Assembly: GCA_002179805.1 (NCBI GenBank)
Contig: NAVB01001644.1
Span: forward strand, 1-39,667
Length of the DNA: 39,667 nucleotides
Source of the DNA: Acanthamoeba lenticulata
Lineage: Eukaryota; Discosea; Longamoebia; Acanthamoebidae
Reading direction: 5' to 3'
In this document: positions 1 to 9,746 of the stretch, piece by piece
Layout of the letters: each line of letters opens with the position of its first letter
Position numbering within the stretch: position 1 is the stretch's first letter
Position numbers and translations under genes: made by a program
The notes under the pieces: generated by a model
Told to the model about the DNA's origin: nothing
The model's input: only the letters and a program-made list of their open reading frames with translations
Database searches by the model: none

Positions 1-3000
1 CCTGGATCTCCTTGGTGTTGGCGCGGCCGAGCTCCTCCTTGAACTTGGTGAGGCCAAAGTCGGACACCTTGAGGTTCCACTTGTTGTCGAGCAGCAGGTT
101 GAGCGACTTGAGGTCGCGGTGCACGATGCCCGACGAGTGGAGGAAGTGCATGCCCTTGGCCGCCTGGTAGGCCATCTTGTTCCGCAGCGCGAACGGAATC
201 TCTGGAATGAGCTCGTTGTGCAGCAGCTGTATTGACGCAGCGTTCGGTCAGAAAATGATATCAATAATAAAATAAAATAAAAAAAACATGAAAAAGAAAC
301 GAAACGTACATCAAAGAGAGAGCCGAGAGCCATGTACTCCATGAGGATGCACATCTTGGGAGGCTTGGTGCAAGCGGCCATGAAGAGGACCACGTTGGGG
401 TGGCGCAGGGCCGTCATCACGCGCACCTCCTCGCGGAAGCTGCGCTCGAGCTCGCGTCCGCCGCCCTCGGTGATCATCATCTTGACGGCCACCTCGGTGC
501 CCTTCCACACGGCCTTGTGGACCTCGCCGTAGCCGCCGGCGCCGAGCTGCTCGCCCATCTCGAGCTCGCCCACGTCGACCTCCCAGTCGTCCTCCTTGCG
601 TCGGTTGGCGCGCGCCCACAGGACGACGCCCACGACGACGCACAGCAGGATGAGGAAGCCAATGACCACGGCCGGGATGATGGCGCCCAGGATGGCCGCC
701 AACGGCACGTCGCTGCCGGCGCTGGCCACGGGCACGAGCTCGCAGTAGTCGCCTTCATAGCCGGCCTCGCAGAAGCAGACGCCGTGGCCGTCGGCGTCCT
801 GATTGCACACGCCGTGGTCGGAGCAGACCGTGCTCTGGTAGATGCAGTCGTAGATGGAGCTCACGTGCACGCCGTCGCACGTCATGTTGGCCACAAAGTC
901 GATGATGCGGCCGCGCACCGCCGCCGCCTGGCCCGGCAGGCCCAAGTAATTCCTGGAATGCATCACCCGAGTCAGACCTCGCGCCCAATACCAAGGAGGG
1001 AAGGGAACAGGAAAAGAAGGGCCGGGACGCACTTGGTGGCGAGGGAGACGGCGGTCGGGCTGGTCTGGGTCCAGTAGATCCAGTCGATGAGGGCCTGGGC
1101 CTTGACGCAGTCCGGCATGGTGGACTGGTGCAGGATGAACTGGTGGTACATCGCCATCGGCCAGCTGCGCTCGCCCTTGCCTGAGAGGGACGAAGAGGGG
1201 AGGAGCGAAGCATTTGGTTGGCGTGTGAGTTCAAGAGCGAGGGTGCGCATCCGCTTGAGGGGGGCTCAACAACACGACGGACCGTTGGGGAAGTAGCCGA
1301 CGTTCGGGTCGGCGCCAAAGTCGTTGGCGGCCGAGACGAGGCTCTCGTAGGAGGGCGACACGCGATTGCCCGCCGCATTGATAAAGTCGGCAAAGCCCAG
1401 CTGGCGCCCCGCGCGCATGGTCTCGTAGAGCCAAACGCCCATCGTGTAGGGGGTCGACACGATGACCGAGGACGGGTCGGGCACGTTGATGAACCGCCCC
1501 GTGTCGGCCACAGGCAGGTGCACGTTGGTACCGGGGCCCACCTAGCAACGACAATTAACAAAACAAACGCTAGTGAAGATCGCCCCGGGCCCGGCGTACC
1601 GCGGCGTTGAACTCGGGGCTGGCGTCGCGGAGGGCGTCGAGCCACACTTGAAGGATCAGCGCCGTGTTGCCAAAGGCGACGGTGATGTTCTGGTCGGGGA
1701 GAAGGTCAAGGAGCGCCGGATTGAGGGCGCGGATGGCCGAGTGGTTCCAGTTGTCGACGGTGCCCAGCATGATGTCGGCCAGCGTGGGCAGGTCGAGCGC
1801 GATGGAGGTCTTGCCCACGAGCTCCGGGATCTGTAGGTTTTGTGTCGTTTGTTTAAGTGGGACGCCTTGGACAGGGGAGCAAGAGAGCAAGTCGTACGTT
1901 GTAAGAGACACCGATGGCGTAGGACAAGATCGGCAAGGCGACCACGTCAGACCCGTTCTGGCCGGTCCATGTGCCGCTCACGGCACCAAAGTCCACGTTG
2001 TCTGCATTTCATCATTAGTATTAACGAAAAAATGAGTAAATGCTCAAATCTTGAATAACGAAGTGAGGGCAGACGACGTACAGGCCCGAAGGTCAGCGGT
2101 GGCCGTGGCGGTGACGGCGCTGAAGTAGCTGAGCTGGATGTTGGACGAAGCATAGGCGTTCATCCACGCCGGGTAGACGTTGAACACGACGCCCTCACCC
2201 ACAAGCTGGACCAGGTCGAGCGCGCGCTCGCCGTTGCATTGGACGGTGCCCATGAGATCGAGCATCTTCCTGTGGTTGTTTTTGTTGTTGTTCTTGTTGT
2301 TAGCGAGGTCGTCATCACGAAGCACGGGCCCAACCCACAAAACGGGCTCATCACGTACGTCTTGTAGCCAAAGGGGAGGGGCACGATGCTGACCAGCTTG
2401 GTCTGCAGGCCCGAGATGACGTGCGGGTTGAGCTGGGACCAGGTGATGAACGACAGCAGGCCTTGGATGACGGCGCAGTCGGGCAAGGTGCTCGCTGAGC
2501 GGATCATCACAAAGTGGACGACCGTGACAGGCCACGAGGTGGTCGCGTTGACGTCTAGCACGTTCATGCCGAGGTTGTCCGACTCCAGCTGGTCCGTCAT
2601 CTCGTTCAGGGCCGACTGGACCGTGGCCACCGTGGCGTCCACCGTCGCGCCGGCCTTGTTCTTCATCCGCGCATACTTAGTGCCGACCTGATCGGCCATG
2701 TAGCGGGTCGAGTAGCTCAAGCTGTAGGGCGTGTTCTGTAAAAGGGACGCCAACCATCATCAGGTTGCGCACTACGACGGCGATGGGATTGACGAGGAGG
2801 AGGGGCAGTACCTTGACGTAGGCGGCCTGGGCAGTGCCGGCCTCGCCCGTGTTGGTGATGCGACCGGCGAGGCCGGGGATCTGCGTCCAGTCCGGGACGC
2901 TCTGGTTCTCAACGATGGTGACGTTGGCAAAGGCCGGGTTCCACAGCTTCAGCGCGGTGAAGAAGAGGTTGGAGATGCCAGCCAGGGTGTCGTTGGAGCT

Positions 3001-3840
3001 GGCGAGAAGGATTTGCTGAGTCGGGAGCGAGGCGTTCGGGTTGAGCGCCTGGATGGCCGAGTCGTTCCACCATGCGATGTTGCCCAGCCAGATGTCGGCC
3101 AGCGTGGGCCCATCCAGCACCTGCAACGACGTAGGCGTCGACTTAGCACATGTCTAATAAGACTGCAAGTAGGAGGCGGGCGTACAAGGGGCGAGGTGAG
3201 GGAAGGCAGGTTGTAGAGGGGCACGAGGGGCTGAGCGCCCATGGGCAAAAACGTAAGCCCATAGAGCGCTTGCTCGGCCTTGGACATGCCAGTTTCGAGC
3301 ATCGCGAAATCCTGTTTCGATTGAATCGATTAATCCAACTCGTGATATGGGCATGTTATGCGAAAAGAGAGCAAGGTACCAGAACGCCCTCATTCAGAAA
3401 GCCGTAGCTCACGATGGCTGCATAGGCTGATGACTCGTCATAAGAAACCGTGGTCACTTCATCGACGTACTGCCATTGTAACAAACTCCGTCATTAGCCG
3501 CGAGGCCAGGGCCTTGCGTTCCTACAAGGACAAAACTAGGAAGAGGCACAAGCGCAATACCTGGAAGTTGTCGGCCAGGTATTCTATCAGCGGGGCCGCC
3601 AGGCTGCTACCACCGCCGACAACAGAGGTGGCCCCTACTTGATCACAAGCAAAAAGTAGCGCGAGTCAGTCAAATCATTCACTTCCGATGACAAGAAACG
3701 ACGTGGACCACGAAGATGGTAGGCACACGACGAGGCAACAGGGGAGCCTTACCTTGGACCGGCAAGAAGATCCCAAGAAGAAAGCAGAGCAAGAGAACCC
3801 ACACCAAGAGGGTGGGGAGAGTGGGCTTGGGATTTTGCAT
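1..3840 (-). CDS. Receptor-like protein kinase with tandem PstS-like ectodomains, EGF module and TKL kinase domain (3' end off the left edge)
   Basis: Partial; reads leftward from ATG 3840 and runs off the window inside the kinase domain. Residues 1-30 are a signal peptide (hydrophobic LLVWVLLLCFLLGIF). Two phosphate-binding-protein-like (PstS/PBP) domains follow. The first (~30-385) has GGGSSLAAPLIEYLADNFQ and LADIWLGNIAWWNDSAIQAL; the second (~385-690) has VDFGAVSGTWTGQNGSD and LADIMLGTVDNWNHSAIRAL. These match PstS signatures such as the bacterial FLGKITxWNDPAIxxLNP. An EGF-like module (CSDHGVCNQDADGHGVCFC, ~720-745) and one TM helix (~760-785) precede a kinase with Gly-loop GAGGYGEV, VAVKMM, HRDLKSLNLLLD and DFG in VSDFGLTKF. 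Visible coding exons include 1-226, 310-952, 1033-1180, 1283-1541, 1600-1830 and 1898-2001, with phases matching at joins. Topology implies an extracellular small-ligand or anion sensor signalling to the cytosol; the ligand is unknown. Activity is inferred from intact VAVK, HRD and DFG motifs. Confidence 0.9.
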
Positions 3841-4244
3841 CGTTCTCGGCCGTGCGTGTGGTGCACCGTCGGTCGGGAGCACAGTGTGGTGGCAAGTTGC
3901 GGTTGGTAGGGGGCTAGATAGCGGGATGCTTGGTGCTTTGAGGTAGAACAAGAAATGATGGGGTGCGGATAGAAGACAAGAATGCAGCTGCCCTCGGGCG
4001 ACGGGAGCGCTAAGCGACGAAGCGGAGCGATTGAGGTTGGGCCGGATAAGTCGGGGCCGAGGCAAAAGTGCCACTGTGAACGGGTGACAGGTGTCGGTTA
4101 AAGCGGGAGGTGGTAACCAGTCTCTTCCTTTCCCTTCTTGGCCTTGCCCGAGGCTCGGTCACGATTGGCTCGATCAACGGCCTGCTGACGCGCACGTTGA
4201 CAAAATGCAGTTTATTCCTTCGCAAGCTTTGCCGGTCGCCCTAA
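3841..4244. other. Intergenic: 5' flank of the receptor kinase and 3' flank of the armadillo kinase
   Basis: About 400 bp without a supported gene. It lies upstream of the receptor-kinase ATG (3840, minus) and downstream of the armadillo-kinase stop codon (4245-4247, minus), so it should hold the receptor-kinase promoter and 5' UTR and the other gene's polyadenylation site. I see no TATA-like box or repeat that stands out. The short ORFs here have no recognisable content. Confidence 0.6.
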
Positions 4245-7200
4245 CTACACGAGTGATGTCTGCAGGTCAGCCATCGTTGGTCGCTTGTCCGCGTCGAGCG
4301 AGACGCAGCGAACAGCAAGCTCGACCAGTTTGGTGGCCTCAAACGGCAGCGACCCAGACGAGGAAGCGCCCGCCTGCTCCAGCAAAAAGGCCCGCAACGC
4401 TTCCGGCTGCGCGTAGAGCGAAAGGTTTCCTGGCGGCTTGTTGCATGTGATGAGCTCCACCAAGAGGATACCAAAACTACACAACGCGCCAACGGTTCAC
4501 AAGATGTCAGAGCCTCATCCGGAACGAGGAGGAGAGTTGGGCGAAGGAGAAGAGGAGCAAGCACCTGTAAACGTCGGCAGGCTGGCCATAGGCACCGCCC
4601 GCCAAGACTTCGGGGGCCATCCACAGGCTGGTGCCCACCTTGAGGGTCATGGTGCCCGGCGTCGCCGAGGGCACCGAGGCCAGCGGGCTGGTCGGGTCAG
4701 TCTCTCGCGCGAAGCCAAAGTCACAACTGCGCAGGTCCACCACACGGTAGCGTGATTGGCCAATGGCTTAGTGGTTGCCAGTTGAAAAACACCACCAGGC
4801 GGGGATCCGTGGGTTTTGGGCGTACAGGAGCGCAGAATGGTCCCCAGATCGCAGAAGCACGTTCTTGCTCTTGACATCTCGGTGTATGATGCCTTTGGCG
4901 TGCACGTACCTTTATTGTGCGGACGTGCATCCCGGAAGAAGGTGTGTAACCCACACCCAGGCAGTTCATGAGCAAACCATGTTCTTCATGAAGCCCCGGG
5001 ACGCGTCGGACGTACGCAAGTGCGGAGGCGATGTCGTTGGCAACCGACAGGCGAAGTGGCCACGGCAGCTTCTTCTCCCGTTTGAGGGCCTCCCTGTTGT
5101 TGTCGTCGTTGTTGGTGTCAAGTGTGAGCAGCAACTCTTGCGCTGCTCTCTCGAACAAGAAGATGATCCACACAAACCTGAGGTCACCGCCGTCAATCAA
5201 CTCGGTGACGAGGTAGGCTCCTGTCAGGTGCACGCAAAGCCCCAAGTAGCGCACTATGTTGCGGTGTTCCAGCAACCTGCTCCCCGGAAGCAGCGACAAC
5301 GGTCAACGTTTTTACACGAAAACGGTCAGTAGGACGTCCCTTCCTCGGCAGGCTAATAACCCGGTTGGCCCGAGGCCTCTTCGTCTCGGTGCTTGCGGGT
5401 CGCGTACCGGAGGGCCCCGACCTCGCGCACGGCCAGCCGTTGCACATGTTCGTCTTCAGAGAAGGCGAATTCCTTGACGGCCACACGCTGGTCGCGGTAG
5501 AGCGCAGCGTAGATGGTGCCGAAGGCGCCCACGCCGATCTCCTCCTGGATCTGCAGCTCGTCGAACTTGACGTCGCCCTCGAGCATCTCCCAGAAACTGG
5601 GCGCGGGCCCTTCCTCGGCTGTGTTGCGCACAACACGGACAACACACATGTGGGTTTAGTCCAGTCCTGGTCCTGGTTCAGGCTGAAGCGGCTGGCGGGT
5701 GAAGAGGGAAAGAGGGTTGATGTCGACACCATCTTCGGACGAGTCGAGCGAGTTGTCCTCGTCGAGGGGCCGCTCGGCTGTCTGGACCGTGAGCATCGGC
5801 ACCAGCTTGCTTCGCGAGCGCGGAGTGCTGGTCATGGGCGGCGGGCCCTCGTCGCCCGCCATGGTGAGTCGGCGCGCGGTTGGGCGTCGGACCTCGACCT
5901 CCAATGACACATCGCGGCTCTCCGGCGCCTCGACGGCGCAGCCGATCGAGCCCCGTCGCACGCGCGGCGGCGCCTCGACGTTCAGGTGGAGCGGCCGTTC
6001 GAGGCCCCGGCGGGGCGAGCCCGAGGCCTGCACCGCAGGAGGTCCCTGAGGCAGGGCGTTGGCGCTGACCGAGCGCTTGCGCTTGTCGGCCCCGAGCACG
6101 CGGCCCAGCTGGCCCTTGGGCTCGGGCTCGCCCTGGTCCTTGGGCGGGAGGGACGACGTGCGCCGGCGCTTGTCCGAGTCCTCCGAGGCCAGGGCCATGC
6201 GTCGCGGCGTGAGCAGAGGGCCGCTGCCCTCGGACGAAAAGTGGCCGTCCCGCGTGATGCGGCTCGACGCCCCTCCGCGGCCCGAGAGCGGGTTGCCCTT
6301 GAGGCTCGGGCTGGGCGGGGCGTCCATGTTGGTGAACAGGTCCGTGATGGCCGGCGCCTTCTTCACGAGCCGCACTGCGCGTAGTGGACATGATGAGCCA
6401 TCACTCGAGCATGACGACTGCGGTTGCGTAAGGGCAAAAGAGAAAGTGAGAGAGGGAGCAGGCGTACTGGCCACGGTTTGCGAGCCGTCGACGAGATCGA
6501 CCAGCTTGCGGATCTCGCGCTCGGGGCGGACCGTGCCTTTGGCCTTGGTCAACACCTCCTTGACCTTGTCCGGCAGCTCATCTACCCAAGTTCACCACAC
6601 GATCGACCCACAGCTTTCGCGATGAGCGCCTCCCCGCCGCCGCCGATGCAGCAAGAGGCTCGGGGATGTACCGTCGCCGTCGCAAATGTTGAGAAGGGCC
6701 GAGCCGGCGGCCATTTGCAGCTTAAAGTCGACGTTGCGCTTGGCCTGCAGGATGTTGAGGAGCATGCGGAGGCCGCCCAGCATCTTGACCTTGGCCTTGT
6801 TGGCATCTGCGCACCCATCCGTCCCGTCAGATTCAGTCGACACTACAATGACCCTCAAAGCGAAAGAGCCTGCGGCGCGTACTGTTGTCGAGGCACACGT
6901 TGGCGATCGCAAAGGCCACGTTCCTCACGACCGACATATCGCGCGAGTCTCGCAACAGCACCACGAGCGGCTCCACCGCGCCCGCCTTGCCGGCCTCTAC
7001 GCGCGCCAGAGCTGCAGCCAACGAGGCGCGATGAGATCATCTCAGGGCGACGAAGGCGACCGCCCGCGGTCACGGGCGCAGCGGCGGAGGAGGGGGCGAG
7101 CGTACGGTCTTTCATGCAGAGGAGGCCGATGACGTTGGCCACCCACCGCTTGGCTTCGTTGTCCTTCTTGGGCGAGTCGAGGATACGCACGAGCGGGTCG

Positions 7201-8386
7201 AATCCGCCCTTCTTCACCACCAGGTGCCTGTTCTCCTCTGCTCGGGCCGGAGCCCACACAGCGCAACACATGTGCGGTCATCACCATCAGCCGGACTGCT
7301 CTTTGGCTGCACCGGCCGGGAGACGCACCGGGGCCCAGGAGGTTGCCCAGCGCAAAGGCGGCCCATCGATTGACGCGGAAGTTGGAGGAGTGGAGGCAGC
7401 TGACCAACAGGCTCACGCCGCCGCCCTTGCTCACCATCTGCACGGCCTCCTCTGCGTGGTTGTGGGGAGGGAGGTGACGAATAAGACCTGAGAAGAAGCC
7501 GAATCGCTGGAGGCCAAAGGGCGCGATGGCCATACCGTTGTCCATGCACAGGATGCCGATGGCATTGCAGGCCCAGCGGTTCACCGTCTCGTCGCTGGAC
7601 TTGAGCAGGCGCAGGATGTAGTCCACGCCCTTGAGCTCGATGACCTCTTTCTTGTTCTCATCTGGCGGGCGCAGGTTGAGGGTGAGCTTGTGGTTTGGTT
7701 TGGTTTGGTTTGGTTTGGGAGGAAGGCGGCATGCAAGAACGACGAACCGCTGTCGATGCACAGGTTGCCCACGGCGCACACGCTCCAGCACTGGACCTTG
7801 ATGTCGCGCGACCTGAGCCGCTGGACGAGCGGCTTCAGGCACCCTTGCCGCCCGAACGACTTGCGATTGTCCCCTGCACATAAACAAATCGAACGATGAT
7901 GAGAAAAGTCGATGCGAGGCCGCACAACCGCGCAAAAGGAAGACAGGAAGAGGGTGAAGTGCGCGGTACCGTTGTCTTTCGTGAGCCAGGATATGGTGTT
8001 GGCGGCCCATTCCTGGACGCGCGGACGCGAAGAGCCAAGGCTCTCCACGAGGCCCTGCACTTCCTCTTCCGGCAGGGTGAGGTTTGCTGGAGCACCATGA
8101 CGCGTGGGCCCCGGAGCCCATGCGACGAGTTAGAGCTACGCAGCTAGGCCTCGGAGGCAAAAATATAAATAAAAAAGCGAAGCGAAGCCAAAAAACGAAG
8201 ACGACAAAACGCCCCCGGGAGGGGAGTCGAGGTACAGTTCTGGGCTTTGGCGGAGAGCTCTTGGAGGTGCTCCACCTCTGCAGGCAAATAAAAATGAAAA
8301 GATGAACGTTAGCGCCGCACCTCCTCGCGGGCAGCTTCTGCGGGGAACTCCTGCGCACCTTTCTTTGTTGCCTGACTGTTGCCCAT
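4245..8386 (-). CDS. Armadillo-repeat protein kinase (7 ARM repeats, phospho-site-rich linker, TKL-like kinase), putative N-myristoylation
   Basis: Single gene of roughly 900 residues, read leftward. First exon 8386-8321 encodes MGNSQATKKGAQEF, resembling the N terminus of PKA catalytic subunit and fitting an N-myristoylation signal (Gly2, small residue at 6). Seven ARM repeats follow (about 8100 to 6590), e.g. GCLKPLVQRLRSRDIKVQCW and GVDYILRLLKSSDETVNRWA, most encoded by one exon each with introns in the inter-repeat acidic or Asn loop. A Ser/Thr/Pro-rich linker (about 6550-5650) contains several basophilic phospho-site motifs (KRRRTSS, KRSVS, RRGS, RRLT). The C-terminal kinase has GVGAFGTIY, RVAVKEF, HRDVKSKNVLL, DFG in CDFGFARE, and GTSLWMAPEVL, and ends with TMADLQTSLV before TAG at 4245-4247. 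All catalytic motifs are present, so it is probably active. ARM repeats suggest protein-protein docking. The join between ARM and kinase halves is supported by matching exon phases and absence of stops, not by transcript data. Confidence 0.87.
7691..7720. repeat. Pentanucleotide microsatellite (TTTGG)n in an intron of the ARM kinase
   Basis: Five tandem copies of TTTGG/GGTTT lie inside the intron between two ARM-repeat exons. A similar tract follows INTS8 at 35209-35230. The unit differs from TTAGGG-type telomere repeats, so it is best read as a simple repeat. Confidence 0.85.
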
Positions 8387-8720
8387 CGTGTTCAAGGCAG
8401 GCGCTTCGACTGGGGCAGCAGCGTTTTGGCCTTAGTGTGGATGCGCAAACGCGTTCGGGGCCAAAAATGCAAAAAGAAAACAGAAATGTAAAAGTCCCGC
8501 GCCCAAGCTGACCAAAGAGAGAACGGGGATACTTGTCGTTTTATTTGTGCGCCGAGCTTGTAACCGTTACACCACAAAGAACGAACGCAAGAATGAAAAG
8601 CATTTTTATCTGTACATTTCTTATCTTTAACATGTTTCTTTTAAAAACATTTAAGTGTTTCATTCTTACGCACACGGAAGTGGTGGTGGACTTTCCCGTC
8701 CAGGGCGGCAATAACAAAAG
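8387..8720. promoter_or_regulatory. Divergent intergenic region between the ARM kinase (-) and LEA_2-like gene (+)
   Basis: 334 bp between two start codons facing away from each other, so it must contain both promoters or one shared bidirectional promoter. The right half (about 8590-8680) is AT-rich compared with the flanking coding DNA. No specific element can be named from the sequence. Confidence 0.5.
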
Positions 8721-9654
8721 ATGGCGAGCAAGCTCTACCACACCCGAGAAGACGTGGAGGAAAAAGAGGACTTCCTGTCCGGTTCCTCGCGACATCCGGA
8801 CTACTACCACCGCAACGCAATCGAAAAGGTGCAGGATTGGTGGACCGCCAATCCCATCAAACGCAAAGTGTACCTCGTGCACCTCCCCCTCTCTTGCACC
8901 ATCTCGTTGGTCGAGGCAAAAATCTTGATCTAAGCCTCCTGTTGTCCAGGTACTTGGGTTTGGCCGTGACGACGCTGCTGTTGGTGCTGACGCTCGTGCT
9001 GGTCATTTACTTCCTCTCGCCGCGCGACCCCAAGCTCCTCTTCAATTCGGCCGACAGCGTGCAGCTCTCCTTTTCGCCCTTCAAGCTCTCCTTCAGCGTA
9101 CGTGCCACACTTCCTCTCTTCTTCCTCTTGAGCGCTCTTGCCTAAGTGAGAACCCAACACAGGAACACTTTCTGCTGGAAAACCCCAACTTCGTGACCCT
9201 CGACGTCAAGCTGTTCACCGGCGCCGTGTACTACAACGACACATGCCTCGGGGAGTGGGACGTCACGCCTTCCACCATCGGCCTGCGTGACGACAAGGTT
9301 CAGACTGCTGCTACGTTTGTGTGTGCTTGTGTGGTTCAAACACAAGGTGGGCTGGACCTGATGTTGTGCGTTGTGGGGCCACGAACAGAAATTCGTGCTG
9401 CCCATCTCGGCCACTGGTCCGCCCGCTGTGGCGGAGGCGATCCAGAAGGAGTGTGCCACCACGTCTTCCTTCACCCTCCGCGTGGACGGTTTTGTGGGTA
9501 GGCCTACCGACTCCCCACACTTGGGCCTTGGCTTTGCTGTGTTTGCATGCACCAACTCACGTGTGCAACGTGGCCAAAAGGGGTCAACTTTATGTTCTAC
9601 GACGACTTCTGGCGGACGACCTACGAGCAGCAGGTGGCTTGCCCCAAGGCCTGA
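8721..9654 (+). CDS. LEA_2/NDR1-HIN1-like single-pass membrane protein
   Basis: Five exons (8721-8869, 8950-9097, 9163-9297, 9389-9497, 9581-9654) give an uninterrupted frame of 204 codons plus TGA. The N-terminal ~48 residues are hydrophilic and charged (REDVEEKEDF), followed by one TM helix (AVTTLLLVLTLVLVIYFL) and a beta-rich lumenal or extracellular part with ENPNFVTLDVKLFTGAVYYN. That NPN-plus-VKLFxGxVYY pattern, with a short cytosolic tail and a C-terminal single domain, resembles the LEA_2 (NDR1/HIN1-like) fold. Family membership is inferred from architecture and motif only. The start is the first ATG in the frame and is followed by a good exon. Function is unknown; a membrane-associated stress or lipid role would be speculation. 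Confidence 0.62.
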
Positions 9655-9718
9655 ACCAGATCCCGTCCCCATCCATATGAGTACCCAGGCGTTTGGATTT
9701 ATTTATATATTTTTTCCC

Positions 9719-9724
9719 TTTATT
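9719..9724 (-). terminator. Candidate AATAAA polyadenylation signal for the MPPE1 gene
   Basis: AATAAA on the minus strand starts 23 nt beyond the MPPE1 stop codon (9747-9749), within an AT-rich 3' flank. Spacing is plausible for a 3'-end signal, but many genes here lack this hexamer. Confidence 0.4.
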
Positions 9725-9746
9725 TTTGATTTTCTGTTTTATGGCT

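Noticed and set aside
755..1645. A 296-codon minus frame overlapping the receptor-kinase exons
   Set aside because: It runs out of frame with the PstS-like and EGF-TM coding exons and has no motifs; the joined exons explain the same region.
6424..7491. A 355-codon plus-strand open frame
   Set aside because: Antisense of ARM-repeat exons, which are clear on the minus strand.
7691..7720. (TTTGG)n as telomere-like sequence
   Set aside because: Unit is not a TTAGGG-type telomere repeat and the tract is short, within an intron; treated as a microsatellite.
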